64,000 nucleotides of DNA, taken from Viridothelium virens. Lineage: Eukaryota; Ascomycota; Dothideomycetes; Trypetheliales; Trypetheliaceae. The stretch spans positions 144,273 through 208,272 of the forward strand of contig ML991827.1 of assembly GCA_010094025.1 (NCBI GenBank). Direction: 5' to 3'. Below the pieces are notes generated by a model. That model was given only the letters and a program-made list of their open reading frames with translations. It made no database searches and had not been told where the DNA came from. The position numbers were made by a program, and so were the translations under genes. This document shows, in pieces, positions 32,722 through 43,734 of this stretch. Numbering within the stretch: position 1 is the first letter of the stretch; every line of letters begins with the position of its first letter.

Positions 32722-34153
32722 CTTGACTGAACACTTGGCGATGGAGCTCAGAGCCGCAAAGAGAATGACCCAGGTCTAGTGCAGCTCGCACCCGCCGAAA
32801 ACGTATCAAAATTTTTGACAAAACAGTCGCTCAACATTCAGGATTAATTGGTCTTCAATAGCATCGTGAAGTATTATTCAACCTAGCGCCGCAAGGATAT
32901 GGAGCGAGGATTTTGACTTCGTTCCGACCGTCCGCTTGGTCAAGCTGGATCAGGCTCGTTGTCATGAGGCTCCCATCCTGTGCAAGTCCCACAAGTGGAG
33001 AACGAGTGGAGATGGGCGCGTCGAAAACTGCAGAGTTGTCGACATCTTATCTCGGCGTTTTACTGGGATCTAGGACCAGGACATGAGAAAGGTGCAGATT
33101 GAAACTGGCATTGGAGCTCAAATGGGAAGAATACGCGGCCTGGAGAAGAAGGCCGAACCCTAAAACCCCTGGGCATTGACCAGGACGCCATCCTACGCTT
33201 TGCCTAAAGGCAAGCAGCCGCGGCTCGCAGATGGCTGGTCCCATGTGAGAAAGGAGTCCGGTACTTCATGTGAGTGATAATGTCTTCACTATCGTTCCAG
33301 ATTCTCCGCACGCTGATGCTGGTCAGTCGGAAAAACGATGAGCCCTTCCTTTGGCCACAACACGCACGTGAAAATGTCGGGAGCTTGAAATGAGAGGTCG
33401 GTAATACTCCGTTAAACAACTTCGCGGTCTAGCTAAATGATTATATGTCTTGCTATGCCAGTGGCACCTTTTCTGACTTCTACAGTGCAGCTGTATGGTA
33501 TGGCTCGGCAAACCTATTCTTTCGAACGGAGCTTGCGGACCGAGCAATGGGACCAAGTTCGCTAAAGAGTCCACAAATTAATCATTATAATTATTATTAA
33601 AGTATCAATACTAATTCGGCGACGCAAGGACAAGAGATACCTCCTCAAATTAAAACGTTGCGAACCCGCCTTGACTCGTCGGTATGTCTTTGAGAGTTCT
33701 GACAAAATGTGCACAGGCACGGGAGCGGCTCATGCTGTCGAAACAGTGCTCAAATCTAAGGTTTGGAGTCTTCCGAGTTGAGCTTGGAAGTCAAATCTTT
33801 CCCTTAAAATAGAGTTTGTGAGAAAGTGCTATTTCTACGATCAGGGACGTTTTGCTCACCACCTCTAATAGTACAAATAGACTCAGCAAGCATTGGAATG
33901 TTGGCTATTGCTCGAGAACTTGGGCTCAACGGGGCCAATGGCGAATACCTGCTATATCCCTGAAGTCAGATCAGGCATCGAGGAAAATGGTGTTATGTAT
34001 CCCATCCAGAAACGAATGTGCCGGACATCTCCAGATCGAAGAGCACGTGTGTCGCAAGGAGATGGTCGAATGAATAGCAACATGCCTTCTTTTGTGCCAA
34101 CTCGTTTTCATATAGCATGGTGAAACGGCACCGCAAGCGCTCGTAGGCGTTTC
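32722..34153. other. 1.4-kb intergenic region
   Basis: Upstream of the mannosyltransferase and downstream of the pyruvate-decarboxylase-like gene. A short AT-rich patch (TTATAATTATTATTAAAG) lies at about 33580-33605. Frames at 33047-34123 are short and unrecognised. Confidence 0.4.
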
Positions 34154-36292
34154 TCAAGTCCCTTGGGTGCTGGAAGCGGACGGTTTCTGCTTATGCAGCT
34201 CGTCAACTTCATCAACTGCAGCACCGGCTATGCTTACTGACAGCTGTGCCTCAACTTGCACTAAGACCAGCTCAATGATCTGGTTGGACATCAACAAGCT
34301 TTTCTCTGGATTTTCATATTAAGGAAACCTTACCGTGAAGCAGTCGTTTCCTCTTACAGCAGGATTTCCGATCAAAGTAGTTAGCTCTTCGGCGGTCTTA
34401 ATCGGCCCAAAATACTGTGTTTGGTGAGCCGACCCAAACGCTTGTGGAATGGCGCTGTAGTCATAGACGGCGACTCCATTGTAGTCGGCTGTCTTGTCAC
34501 GAGCCAAGCGCTCAACACTGTGGTCTGCACTATTGAGGATGAAGACGATAGGCTTGAGAGCAAATCGTAGCATGTCGGCAACAGCTTGCACAGTCAAGTG
34601 GAAAGATCCCTCGCCTGTGACAAGTATACCACGCCCGTATCTGCCGCAATCCTCTTTGATGGCTTGAAAGCATCCTACAGCGGCCCGAGTTGCGTGGCCA
34701 AAAGAGCCGGAGATGGTCTGGTTATACATGGAGACCCCCTTGGCAAACCTCGTGGTGCCAATACCAGAGGCCGATGAGCCATTTTCCGAAACAATGTAAT
34801 CGCCTTTTTGAAAGAAGTCACTGAGAGCATGCCACATGAAATCTTGTGTTAGAGGTCCATGGGGCGAGATATCTCGCTCCGGATATGGGTCCCAGGCCAT
34901 TTTAGATCCTGTTTTCCTATGGAGTGGAGCCCGCTGTAGACTATGGATGAGCGCCCGGAGCACATATTTCGTCTTGACATCGAACATCTGGTTGGAGATT
35001 TTGACGGAGAAACGCTGAAAGCCGATGAAGGCAGTCTTATCGAAGTCTGAGGTAAGTTCGCCGGTATTGACGTCGCTTAAGAAGCTCCCGAACCAGAATA
35101 AAGCATCGGACGTCGCGATAGTTCTTTTGACTTCAGCATGAGAGGCCGCACCTCCGTAGACCCCTCCAAAGTTGGGAAGTGTCTCGTTGACAATCCCTTT
35201 GCCCATCGCCGTCACGAATATTGGGAATCCAGTGAGCTTTGCAAGCTCATTAATTTCTTTGACGCATATGTTGCGTATCCCATCTGTTGTAATACACAGG
35301 TCAGCCTATCATCAACTTCCGTGACCAACGAACTTACTGCCATCCACAACCATAGCCGGTTTCATCTTCGTCTCCATCCAAGTTCGAAGCTCGCTTATCA
35401 CTATGTGCTCCAGCTCTAGATCATTCTGGGACAATTCCAGGGCAAGGGGGATTTGGAGACTATTATCAAAGACCGCAGCGTAGGCGATGTCGGTAGGAAC
35501 GCCAATGTAAACAGGACGAGATTCATAGATCATCGTATTAAGACATCTGTCGATTTCCGCACAGGCCGTACTCGGATTATCGAGCACAGTAACGGCAGCA
35601 GTAATGTCCGTACTCATCTTGCGGTACGTACTGTGGTCGTATCAGCATCGATCTTTAAAACTCCAATGACCAAGTTCGGCGTACTCATATTTACTGTCCC
35701 CACCAGTATGATGCATGATAAACCCTGCCTTTCGAGCAGTCACTGCAGGATAACCAACGATATGTGCCACTGGTACAAATTCGGTGTATTGACCAGCCAT
35801 ACCGGAGTAAGCCGAGAGCTCGCCAGCTCCGAAGGTGGTGACAAACGCGCCATAGTTCTTCACCCGAGCGTATCCACCGGCCGCGTAGGAAGCAACGAGC
35901 TCATCAGGATTGCCCTTAAACTGAAGGTCGTTGGTAAAGACAAGGTCAAGTAGAGCGTACTCGTTATCTAGAAGACGCAACGTATAAGTGTATACTCGCG
36001 CAACGTGTTGCCTGCGAACAGAAAGGGAGGTCGGGTGGTTCTGAAGCCATTCGCCTTGTCATACAAGGGTTGCTATTGCCAAACTGCGTATATGCAGCAA
36101 GGTCCGTGTACAATGGAAAGTACACTTATTCATCTCTTATGAATCATATCTCGAGGAACATCGAGTACACTGTAATCTGATGAGGAAGAATTGAGTCATG
36201 ATAGACATACCTTGTGGCACGCCAAATACGGAAGTAATGCCAATTTGCTTGAGTCTCTGAAAAAGATAATCGCCCACTTTCACCTGCGGCAT
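34154..36292 (-). CDS. Pyruvate-decarboxylase-like ThDP enzyme with altered cofactor motif
   Basis: Exons 36292-36211, 35967-35685, 35630-35338, 35283-34334 and 34279-34154 give 577 aa, close to yeast PDC (563). The first exon codes GDYLFQRLKQIGITSVFGVP. Catalytic residues of PDC are kept: D28, E50 (PDELVASYAAGGYAR), H113-H114 (MHHTGG) and E477. The ThDP/Mg motif is unusual. PDC has GDGS at 443-446 and NNDGY at 470-474; this protein has GEGS and NSADH, i.e. D444E, N471S and G473D. PDC converts pyruvate to acetaldehyde in the cytosol; related enzymes act on phenylpyruvate or indolepyruvate. Activity here is uncertain because of these changes. The last exon (TIIELVLVQVEAQ) restores the family C-terminus. 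Intron 1 is long, 243 bp. Confidence 0.87.
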
Positions 36293-38094
36293 TCTGGCTA
36301 TGTGCTAGATGAGGAAATGCTTCAATTTAATATGCTGCAAAGAAGAGAGGGTCCAGAGCAACAGAAAGGTTCTTCCCAATAGCATCTCAGTCGTTGTCTG
36401 GTTGATGCAGCGGTCAAACGCGACCTTCAAATGAGGAAGTCATCGATTGCCACCTATTGTCTAGGAGGGCATCATTCTTTTCCAATACTGCAACTCTCTC
36501 GCGAAAGCGCTCTTTATCAGCTCACCTGATCGGAATGCATATCTTACAAAGCGGCGGAGCCTCATTCGCACGAAGGGGTAGGTGTAGGGTGGAACTGAAA
36601 GCAAGCTAATGAATGAACGCCTGAGGCAGGTGCCTATCGCGTTGCAGCTGCACCCAGTCAGCTTGATCAATAGAAGGTGTGGCAATGAAACCGTTGACAG
36701 GTCGGCTCGAGATATCAAGTCTGTCAACAGCGGGTAATGTCAGTCGACGCCGTGTATCGATTATACGAGTTTCGAAGTCTGGATGGCACTTTCAGAAAGG
36801 TCTATTGGCTACGAGGAGGCTGATCAGAACTCCATTTGGAATGTTTGTGGCCAAGGACGTGCAGCGTGGGAGAGGAAGATACAGCGGGAATAAGGCAAAG
36901 ACAACCAGACCCCGTGTTGTTAACACGATTGGCCAAACCAGACTAGGCTCTTGAGAGTCTACTGAGGTAATCTTCATATGTGCTGCTCTCGTAAGGATAC
37001 ACGTAATCGGATGAAGTCCGGGTAACACTCAAACGATCGGGATGATGTAGCAATACCTCTGCTACAAGCATCACCTGAAGTTATGATAGGTGTAGCGAGC
37101 CAATTACCCATCTGAGGCGCGGTGCCAAGTACCATACCCATCATTTCGCCAAGCCAAAAGGGCTGTCACTGCATAGGGACAGGACATGCTCTGGACGGCC
37201 GGATGGCCGCGAGGGAGGATATCGCCATTGCAGTGACCTGGAAGTCGTCGTTTCCAATGACAGTGCACGATGTCAGTGGCAATGTCACTAGAGAGCGTCC
37301 ATGCTGATGGTCGAACGTGAGGACCAGCTTGCCATTGGGGAGGTTATTTCACAGCTTCTGGATTCGCCATTTTCGTTAGATTAGGCAGCCATGGCTCGAT
37401 TTGTCCTCGTCGATGCCGGGGGAGTCAGCCGTTCTATGATAGTACTCAGCCGATGAAGACCAAAGCTTTAGGAGTAGCTTAATCAGTATTGCTCTGAGCG
37501 GCCGAGGTAAGGGGTCCTCGGGATTTGGAAGTGTACCAATGGAAGTTCCTCTGAAATGGTGGATGATTTAAGGCGATAGGGTTGAGTGAGAAGAAGAAGA
37601 ACGCATAGCGCGGTCCACGGAACCAATTGTAGAGTGTAACTAGGCGATGAGTGTACGACAATTTTAGTGGCAAGAAAACACGACCTGAAGCTGAACGTCG
37701 GCCGGATTCCCGGCCATTTCCACTCTATGGGTAGAGTATTGGAGCACCCCCTGAGGTTTCAATGCACAAGTGCGCCTTTGGCCACCTCTCTCAGGTCGAT
37801 TTGAGAGCACTCATTCCTGAACGAAAACACAGCGATGCCCGTTGTGTCGCAATCTGCGTAGGTTGTAGGAGTGAGTAGGGTGTGCATCGAAGGAAGGTAC
37901 GGAGTAATTAGTGGGGGAAGAAATCCGTTTATTTGACATCGGCGTCGGGAAGCGCCGCGCTTACGCCCGTAAAGTAGGTACCTTAGGGAACGGGCCATTA
38001 GTTATCGTACTCTACCTGAGTTCTACGAGGTTCCAGAAAGACCTCACAGCCTCAACTTTATCAGCATATTGACGTCAAAGTTGACTGCTGCAAG
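36293..38094. other. 1.8-kb intergenic region with one possible gene relic
   Basis: Separates the divergent PDC-like and prefoldin genes. The only protein-like stretch is the minus-strand frame at 37166-37370, listed separately. Other short frames look like chance. Confidence 0.4.
37166..37370 (-). pseudogene. Possible frameshifted small ORF or gene fragment
   Basis: On the minus strand ATG 37370 opens MANPEAVK and meets TAA. One base over, the frame continues as NLPNGKLVLTFDHQHGRSLV and ISSLAAIRPSRACPVPMQ before TGA at 37168-37166. The second part is protein-like in composition, and the change of frame at one base would fit a single-nucleotide indel. It could equally be a chance frame or one exon of an unrecognised gene. 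I do not recognise the family. Confidence 0.25.
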
Positions 38095-38659
38095 ATGCAG
38101 CGACGGATGGTGAGTCAAGCGTAAGTCTACTCCCGGTAGAGACACTGATTTCTCGAAGCTGTCGAAGGAGGACGAGGTTACGTCCGGAGGAGAAGATATC
38201 CAGGTCCGTCGGGAGGACCAAGATAAGATAAATCGATTCAGCCGCCTTCATCAAAAGGAGACCAAGCTCGTGGAAGAGTTGAAGGCAAAGGAGGCACGAC
38301 TTCTTCCATCTATCAATTATATTCTGACTAACTTCCGATCCAGAAAGAGAAAGAAGATCTCGAGGAAGTCTCCACAGAGCTTGAGCTCGCAGATGACGAC
38401 GTGAAGATACCGTAGGCAGCAGCATTTCCATAGCCCGATATCCTTTCCGCTAAACTCATGATGCAGCTACAAAATTGGAGATTCCTTTGTTTCTCTTCCG
38501 CCCGCAGAAGCACTGGAGTTACTCGCAGCCTCGAATGAGAAGATCGAAACCAGCGTGACGAAGCTAGAGGACACGCTGAGCACCCTGCGAGATGAAAAGG
38601 ACGAGCTCAAGGTGGATTTGTACGCTCGTTTCGGAAAAAGCATCAATCTGGAGACTTAA
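38095..38659 (+). CDS. GIM3 (PFD4): Prefoldin subunit 4
   Basis: Exons 38095-38109, 38159-38293, 38344-38411 and 38467-38659 give 136 aa. The joined protein reads MQRRMLSKEDEVTSGGEDIQ, then VRREDQDKINRFSRLHQKET, LEEVSTELELADDDVKIPYK, IGDSFVSLPPAEALELL and ends LYARFGKSINLET. This matches prefoldin beta-type subunit 4 over its full length, with the two coiled-coil helices and the central hairpin. Prefoldin is the cytosolic hexamer that hands nascent actin and tubulin to CCT. The second intron appears to start with GC, not GT (AAGGAG|GCACGA ... TGACTAAC ... CAG): the family alignment (KAKE joined to KEKEDLEE) leaves no room for another donor. The first exon codes only five residues. Confidence 0.94.
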
Positions 38660-39082
38660 ATTTACGGTCAGCTATTATATAGACAATAGAGCAAGGAAAG
38701 TTATCCAGATCGTTTAGAGTACTGCTTCCGTCGGTCATTTTTACCCGAAGCTCGTCGATGATTGGCCCGAGAACCACATCTGGCGAAGCCGACGAAGGAC
38801 CACTAATAATTTCTCGACCCCACGAACGAACAACCCCTCGAAAAATCCAAGCTTCCTTGCCGTTTGAGCCGATCGATGCTACACAGCCGTACGGTGAAGC
38901 TGGACTCGCGCTATGACTTAACCTGTTGAAGATATGTCCCATGCAAGATTGATTTAGGTTGTCTCCCGCCACAATGGCTTTGCAGGAAAGCACTTTCCTG
39001 CGGATCGCTATCGTTGACTTCCCTGGTTTTTCGAGGCAGGCTCTATTGCTCTTTCAGAAGAGGGCACCGAGACTTGGGCAGG
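38660..39082. other. Intergenic, upstream of the MFS gene
   Basis: 3' flank of prefoldin and promoter of the transporter. A minus-strand frame (38643-38993, 116 codons) overlaps both flanks and has no recognisable domain. Confidence 0.4.
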
Positions 39083-41045
39083 ATGACCAAAGAATTCGAT
39101 GCCTCGCAAGAGCCGCGAGAGAAGATCGACAGCCTAGACATAACTCCATCAAACACACTAATAAGGACACTTTCTTGTAAGTCAAACGCAAGTTTCCCTC
39201 CTACAGTTGTCTCTTACCGCTTCCAGCATTGAGTCATGACAATACCAAATATAAAGACTCAGAACTCTACCAAGCTGAATCGCAACGTCAAGCACGCCTG
39301 GCCGCCATGCCAAGATCTAGAAGCCGCTCTCGTACACCCAGTACGCACGGTTCTAATACCGTATTAGAGTTTGACAACAACGATCCTGCTGATCCCCATA
39401 ATTGGCCGTTCCGAAAAAAAGCCTCCATTCTTGCGGTGGGAATTGTAGCAGTGCTGAACAGTACAATCGGTAGTTCCTTAGCATCGGGCGTCATGCCTGA
39501 AATTGCCGCTCATTTCAGCATCGCGAATCAAGAACAGTTAGTTCTTCCGACTTCTATCTTTCTTCTCGGATACGTTGTCGGACCGCTGGGCTGGGGGCCT
39601 CTAAGTGAAGCACTTGGAAGGTATCCTATCCTTATATCCTCATTCTCTGGCTATGTGATATGGATGATGGCCTCCGCACTCGCGCCAACATGGGCCAGTC
39701 TGAACGTGTTTCGCTTTCTCTCGGGCGTCTGCGCATCTTGTCCAATCTCAGTCGTTGGTGGCCTCTTTGCCGATGTCTTCCACGATCTCGTCACGCGGGG
39801 ACGTGCTCTTTCGATATTCATGGCCAGTACGTGTCTAGGCCCGGTCGCTGGTCCGATCATTTCGGGGTTTCTTGCACCGGTATCTTGGAGGTGGCCGTTT
39901 TGGGCCGGGCTCATTATTGCTGGGGTCTCGTGGCTATTTCTACTAATTACGCCAGAGACCTACGGACCCATTATCCTGAAGAAACGAGCTCAGGATATCC
40001 GTAAAAAGACTGGTGAAGAGATCTATGCTCCGATCGAGCTGGAGACTACAAACTGGGTAGACCTACTGGTCACAGTCCTAGCTCGACCCTTTCGCATGCT
40101 ATTCCTAGAGCCACTTGTGCTTTTCTCGTGTCTGTTCCAAGCCTATGTTTACGGACTGTTTTACATGTTCTTCTTTGCCTTTCCCATCATTTACGAAGGT
40201 CCGAAAATCGCCATCTGTGAATTGTGGCTGTGGCTTACAAAGTAATAGGCACCTATGATTTTAATGCTGGCGAAGAGGGTCTGACATTTTTACCCAGTAT
40301 GTATCTCAACTCTTCAAAGCGACCGTACCCTGACAGTGGTGGCAGTCGCTGTTGGATCTGGAATAGCTTGTGGCATCTATCTCACTTGGGACTATGTTCT
40401 CCAGAATGCCCAGCACCAACGCAAACCATGGTCGTTAAAAGAAGAATATCGCCGTCTGCCCCTTGCATGTATTGGCGGTCCGTTATTCGCTGTCAGCTTG
40501 TTCTGGCTTGGTTGGGCAGCTCGGCCAACGGTGCACTGGATTGTTCCCGTACTGGCCGGTGTGCCTTGTGGGATAGGCTATCTACTGATTTTTATGGCTT
40601 TACTCAAGTAAGTGTCCGATCTAGTCCCAAGTGAACTATTGCTGACATACGTTTAGCTACATCATTGATGCTTACGCAGTATTTGCAGCGTAAGTTCATG
40701 ACATGGCAACGGTTTATGGTACAATTAAGTAATAACAATCCATACAGATCCGCATTAGCTGCTGCTGCCTGCAGCAGAAGCCTTATGGGAGTTGTACTAC
40801 CCTTCGCCTCGAAACCTTTATACAATCGTCTCGGAGTACCATGGGCGTGTTCCCTACTTGGATTTCTCAGTTTAGCAATGTGTGTGATACCCATAGTGTT
40901 CATTCAATACGGTGACCGCATCCGGGCGCGTAGTAAGTGGTGTCAGGAGCTCGCCAGATTGAGGGGAGAGGGAGAAGAGAAACAAAGACAACAAACAAAT
41001 GTTACATCGAAAACTTACGAATCAAATAATGAGAAAATGGCTTGA
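39083..41045 (+). CDS. MFS multidrug / polyamine transporter (DHA1 type)
   Basis: Exons 39083-39176, 39227-40198, 40249-40296, 40337-40607, 40657-40689 and 40748-41045 give 571 aa. The N-terminal exon (MTKEFDASQEPREKIDSLDI) is cytosolic. DPADPHNWPFRKK leads into TM1 as in DHA1 drug:H+ antiporters. The motif A region is GWGPLSEALGRYPIL and motif C-like glycines lie at CLGPVAGPIISGFL. About twelve hydrophobic segments are present; the last exon ends with a basic, Gln-rich tail (EEKQRQQTN). It should export drugs, polyamines or metabolites across the plasma membrane using the proton gradient. Exon 2's donor (GTCCGA) is weak, but the frame and EGTYDFNAGEEGL match the family. No biosynthetic cluster surrounds it. 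Confidence 0.9.
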
Positions 41046-42579
41046 GATCGACGCCAAAGGATGAACCTTCAAGTCGATATATCACGAGACTTCGAAATAT
41101 TGTCTTTATTGACTAGCCTAATCATCACATAGACCATACAACAGAAACTAGATTACGTTACACAAACACTTCACGCATCAACGCCCGCTCCTATTTTCCA
41201 ATTTTTCTTAATTTTTTCCAGAATTTCGAAAATTTCTTCAACAACAGTCTAGAAACACAGCCCATGAGGGACCTCGACGTTACGCAAAGTGATGACCCAA
41301 CGATTAGTCTAGATGAGATGCAAGGTCTAAGACGATTGCCCCACTCGCTCATCTCGGTTCCATGGAACTCAGCAACAGGAGCACCCCGTTCCTACCAAAA
41401 CTGATGTTGTATGGATAAAAAAGGGGCAGGTGGAGAATTGATCGGTGACCTCCGTGAAGTGGCGAAGCAGCGAACCAACCCGGCCGTTACTCGGTGCAGC
41501 AAGTCTCCTGCATGCGTTGTCTACAACGGGCTTCAGCAGGGCAAGTCTGGGTTTAATGAGAAAATTTCTTCATAGTGCTTCAACCAATCAAAGCGTCATG
41601 GAGCTCTACCTGAACAGAGCCAATATCCTCGCCCAGTAGCGATAGCTTAATTTTTGATCCATGCACTGTGCCGCCTGTATGTCGATGCTATGTATCGTAC
41701 CTGACAATCTGCTATAGGTAAGCGAGGTGGGGCAAGCGAAACGAGTTATACCACACCTTGCGTAGTAATTGCAGAGTTTGTTATTTCCTGTTTTGGCGAG
41801 ATGTCGCGAACGAAGTCTGGAAGACTCTCACTCTAAAAGTGCGGCTACGAGCCACCAATTGATACAAGGGAAAAGAATCAATGAAGCTACCGAGGTCATG
41901 GGCCCAATCCTCGTTCTCGTGCCATCTATGAAGCAATCTGTAGTACTAATACCTCCCGCGCCGAATTACATTCTTGACAGTTACCCACGGGCCTGCTTCG
42001 ACTGTCGCATTTCCAGCCGCAGCAAGAAGTCCAATGTCTTCCAACATAATCCAATTAGGGAAAGACCGCCTTTGTGCAGAGGAAAGTCGAGGCACCCGTC
42101 GCCACAGTCAGGACGTTCAGTGCAAACCTTGCATCGCTCCAGCTGGGCAAGGTAGGTAACCCCCACGCTCACCTAAAGCCAGACTACACTATGGAAAGCG
42201 TTCGATCTCTTCCGAACACATTCAAAAGCATCGACAAACTTAGGGTTTATGCGCCGTTGGAGCTGATCTTGCTCCCTGTTCCCGGAAATTTACTGCACCC
42301 CGTTCCCGGGACCTTACTGCACCCCTGCCAACACACAGAGGATCATTCCAAAGAAAATGAGCGTATCCAAATGAAAGATCTAATTGAAAGGTAAATATAG
42401 CAAAGATAGATAGTTTTTTGGCCTCAGCAATCAGCCGCTAAATGGGTATGCCATGATTCGTCTCGAGTTTGCCTCAATAATATACAATCTGGAAAGAGGA
42501 AAGGAGATTGAAAAGGAATGAGACAGAAGACAGGGGAGAACTCCAACGATATCGTACAGATCTCCCACCCCCTGGATCA
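41046..42579. other. 1.5-kb intergenic region
   Basis: Convergent flanks of the MFS gene and the SDR gene. It holds a short tandem repeat at 42274-42325. Frames at 41445-41639 and 41769-42394 have no supported function. Confidence 0.4.
42274..42325. repeat. Two-copy 25-bp tandem repeat
   Basis: Two adjacent near-identical units of the form C-TGTTCCCGG-A-TTACTGCACC and C-CGTTCCCGG-A-CTTACTGCACC. They are intergenic, without visible function. Confidence 0.7.
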
Positions 42580-43395
42580 TCAACCCCACTGCCTCCCTCC
42601 ATCCACCTCCAAATTGACCCCGTTCACAAACTTCCCCTCGTCGCTCGCCAAAAACAGCGCCGCATTCGCCACATCGCTCGGCTCCGTCAGCCTCCCCAGC
42701 GGCACATTCCCCAGAAACCGCTGCACGTTCTCCGGCGTATTCTCGACCCCCGTGAACGCCGAGAACAGCGCCGTCCCGCTGAGCAGCGGACACAGCGCAT
42801 TGACGCGGATCTGGTCGGGCCCATACTCCGCCGCCAGCGCCTTCGTCGCATTGCTCACCGCCCCCTTCGTCGCATTATACCACACCAAGCCCGGGCGCGG
42901 GCGCACGCTGCCGATGCTCGCGATGTTGATGACGGAGCCGCCGTTGCCGAGCTTGCGCATCGCGGGGATGGCGACGTTGACGGACCAGAAGATGGACTTG
43001 ACGTTGACGTCGAACACGCGGTCGAATTCGACTTCCGTAACGTCTAGCGTCGGCTTGTTCTTGTAGCTCGTCCCTGCGTTGTTGATCAGGATGTCGAGCC
43101 GGCCCCAAGCGGAGAGGATGCCGTCGACGACGCGGTGCCAGTCGTCGCCGAGCGTGACGTTCATCTTTTCCGCGCGCACGTTCTCGCCGAGTTGTTGCGC
43201 GAGGGTTTGTGCGCCGGATTCGTTGAGGTCGGCGAGGAGGACGCGGCAGCCTTGTTGAGAGAAGAGCGCGCTCATGGCGGCACCGAAGCCGGAGGCGCCG
43301 CCCGTGATGAGGGCGACTTTGCCGGAGAGACGGCCGGTGGTGGAGACGGCAGCATTCTCTGCGAAGGGGGTGGGTTCAGTGTTTGAGGTGGACAT
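42580..43395 (-). CDS. Short-chain dehydrogenase/reductase
   Basis: A single exon of 271 aa from ATG 43395 (MSTSNTEPTP). Classical SDR features: cofactor loop TGGASGFG (31-38), NNAG (105-108), catalytic Ser160 (INIAS), Tyr173 and Lys177 (WYNATKG), and a C-terminal VNGVNLEVDGGRQWG. DLNES after the second strand (Asp56) favours NAD(H) over NADP(H). It oxidises or reduces an alcohol/ketone; relatives are annotated 3-oxoacyl-ACP reductase or sugar/levodione reductase types, so the substrate is open. Synonymous positions are far more GC-rich than in neighbouring genes, which also creates long opposite-strand frames (42508-43066). Confidence 0.93.
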   Translation of the reverse strand: MSTSNTEPTPFAENAAVSTTGRLSGKVALITGGASGFGAAMSALFSQQGCRVLLADLNESGAQTLAQQLGENVRAEKMNVTLGDDWHRVVDGILSAWGRLDILINNAGTSYKNKPTLDVTEVEFDRVFDVNVKSIFWSVNVAIPAMRKLGNGGSVINIASIGSVRPRPGLVWYNATKGAVSNATKALAAEYGPDQIRVNALCPLLSGTALFSAFTGVENTPENVQRFLGNVPLGRLTEPSDVANAALFLASDEGKFVNGVNLEVDGGRQWG

Positions 43396-43734
43396 TTTCC
43401 AATGCGTGACCTGATTTCGGTGATGGCGAATTGAACATGGGATACAGACTCTAGGGAGTACCTTAACCAAATATCAAAATATAGACATCTGTAGTTTTGG
43501 AAAGGTGGGGAAAATGGAGGGGCCATGACGATGGCGGGGTAGTCTGGCTTGGAGCCAAGCAAGCAAATCCGGAGGAACAGCGTGGACGATCTGCAGCTAA
43601 TCGAGAATTGGAACTTTGTTTGGGTTGGACGTTCCGATCGTGTCTGGAGTTCAAAGTAGTATTGTATAATCGATGCCTAGACTTCAAATGAAACGATTGA
43701 TGTGGCGACATACACGTTCCCTGAAAGGTACGAA
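43396..43734. other. Intergenic
   Basis: Promoter of the SDR gene and 3' flank of the SAC phosphatase gene. Nothing else was seen. Confidence 0.4.

Noticed and set aside
41970-42160. ACFDCR-like stretch resembling a zinc cluster
   Set aside because: The remaining cysteine spacing of a Zn2Cys6 domain is missing and no regulator sequence follows.
42508-43066. Two long plus-strand frames rich in Arg and Pro
   Set aside because: They are shadows of the GC-rich SDR gene on the other strand.
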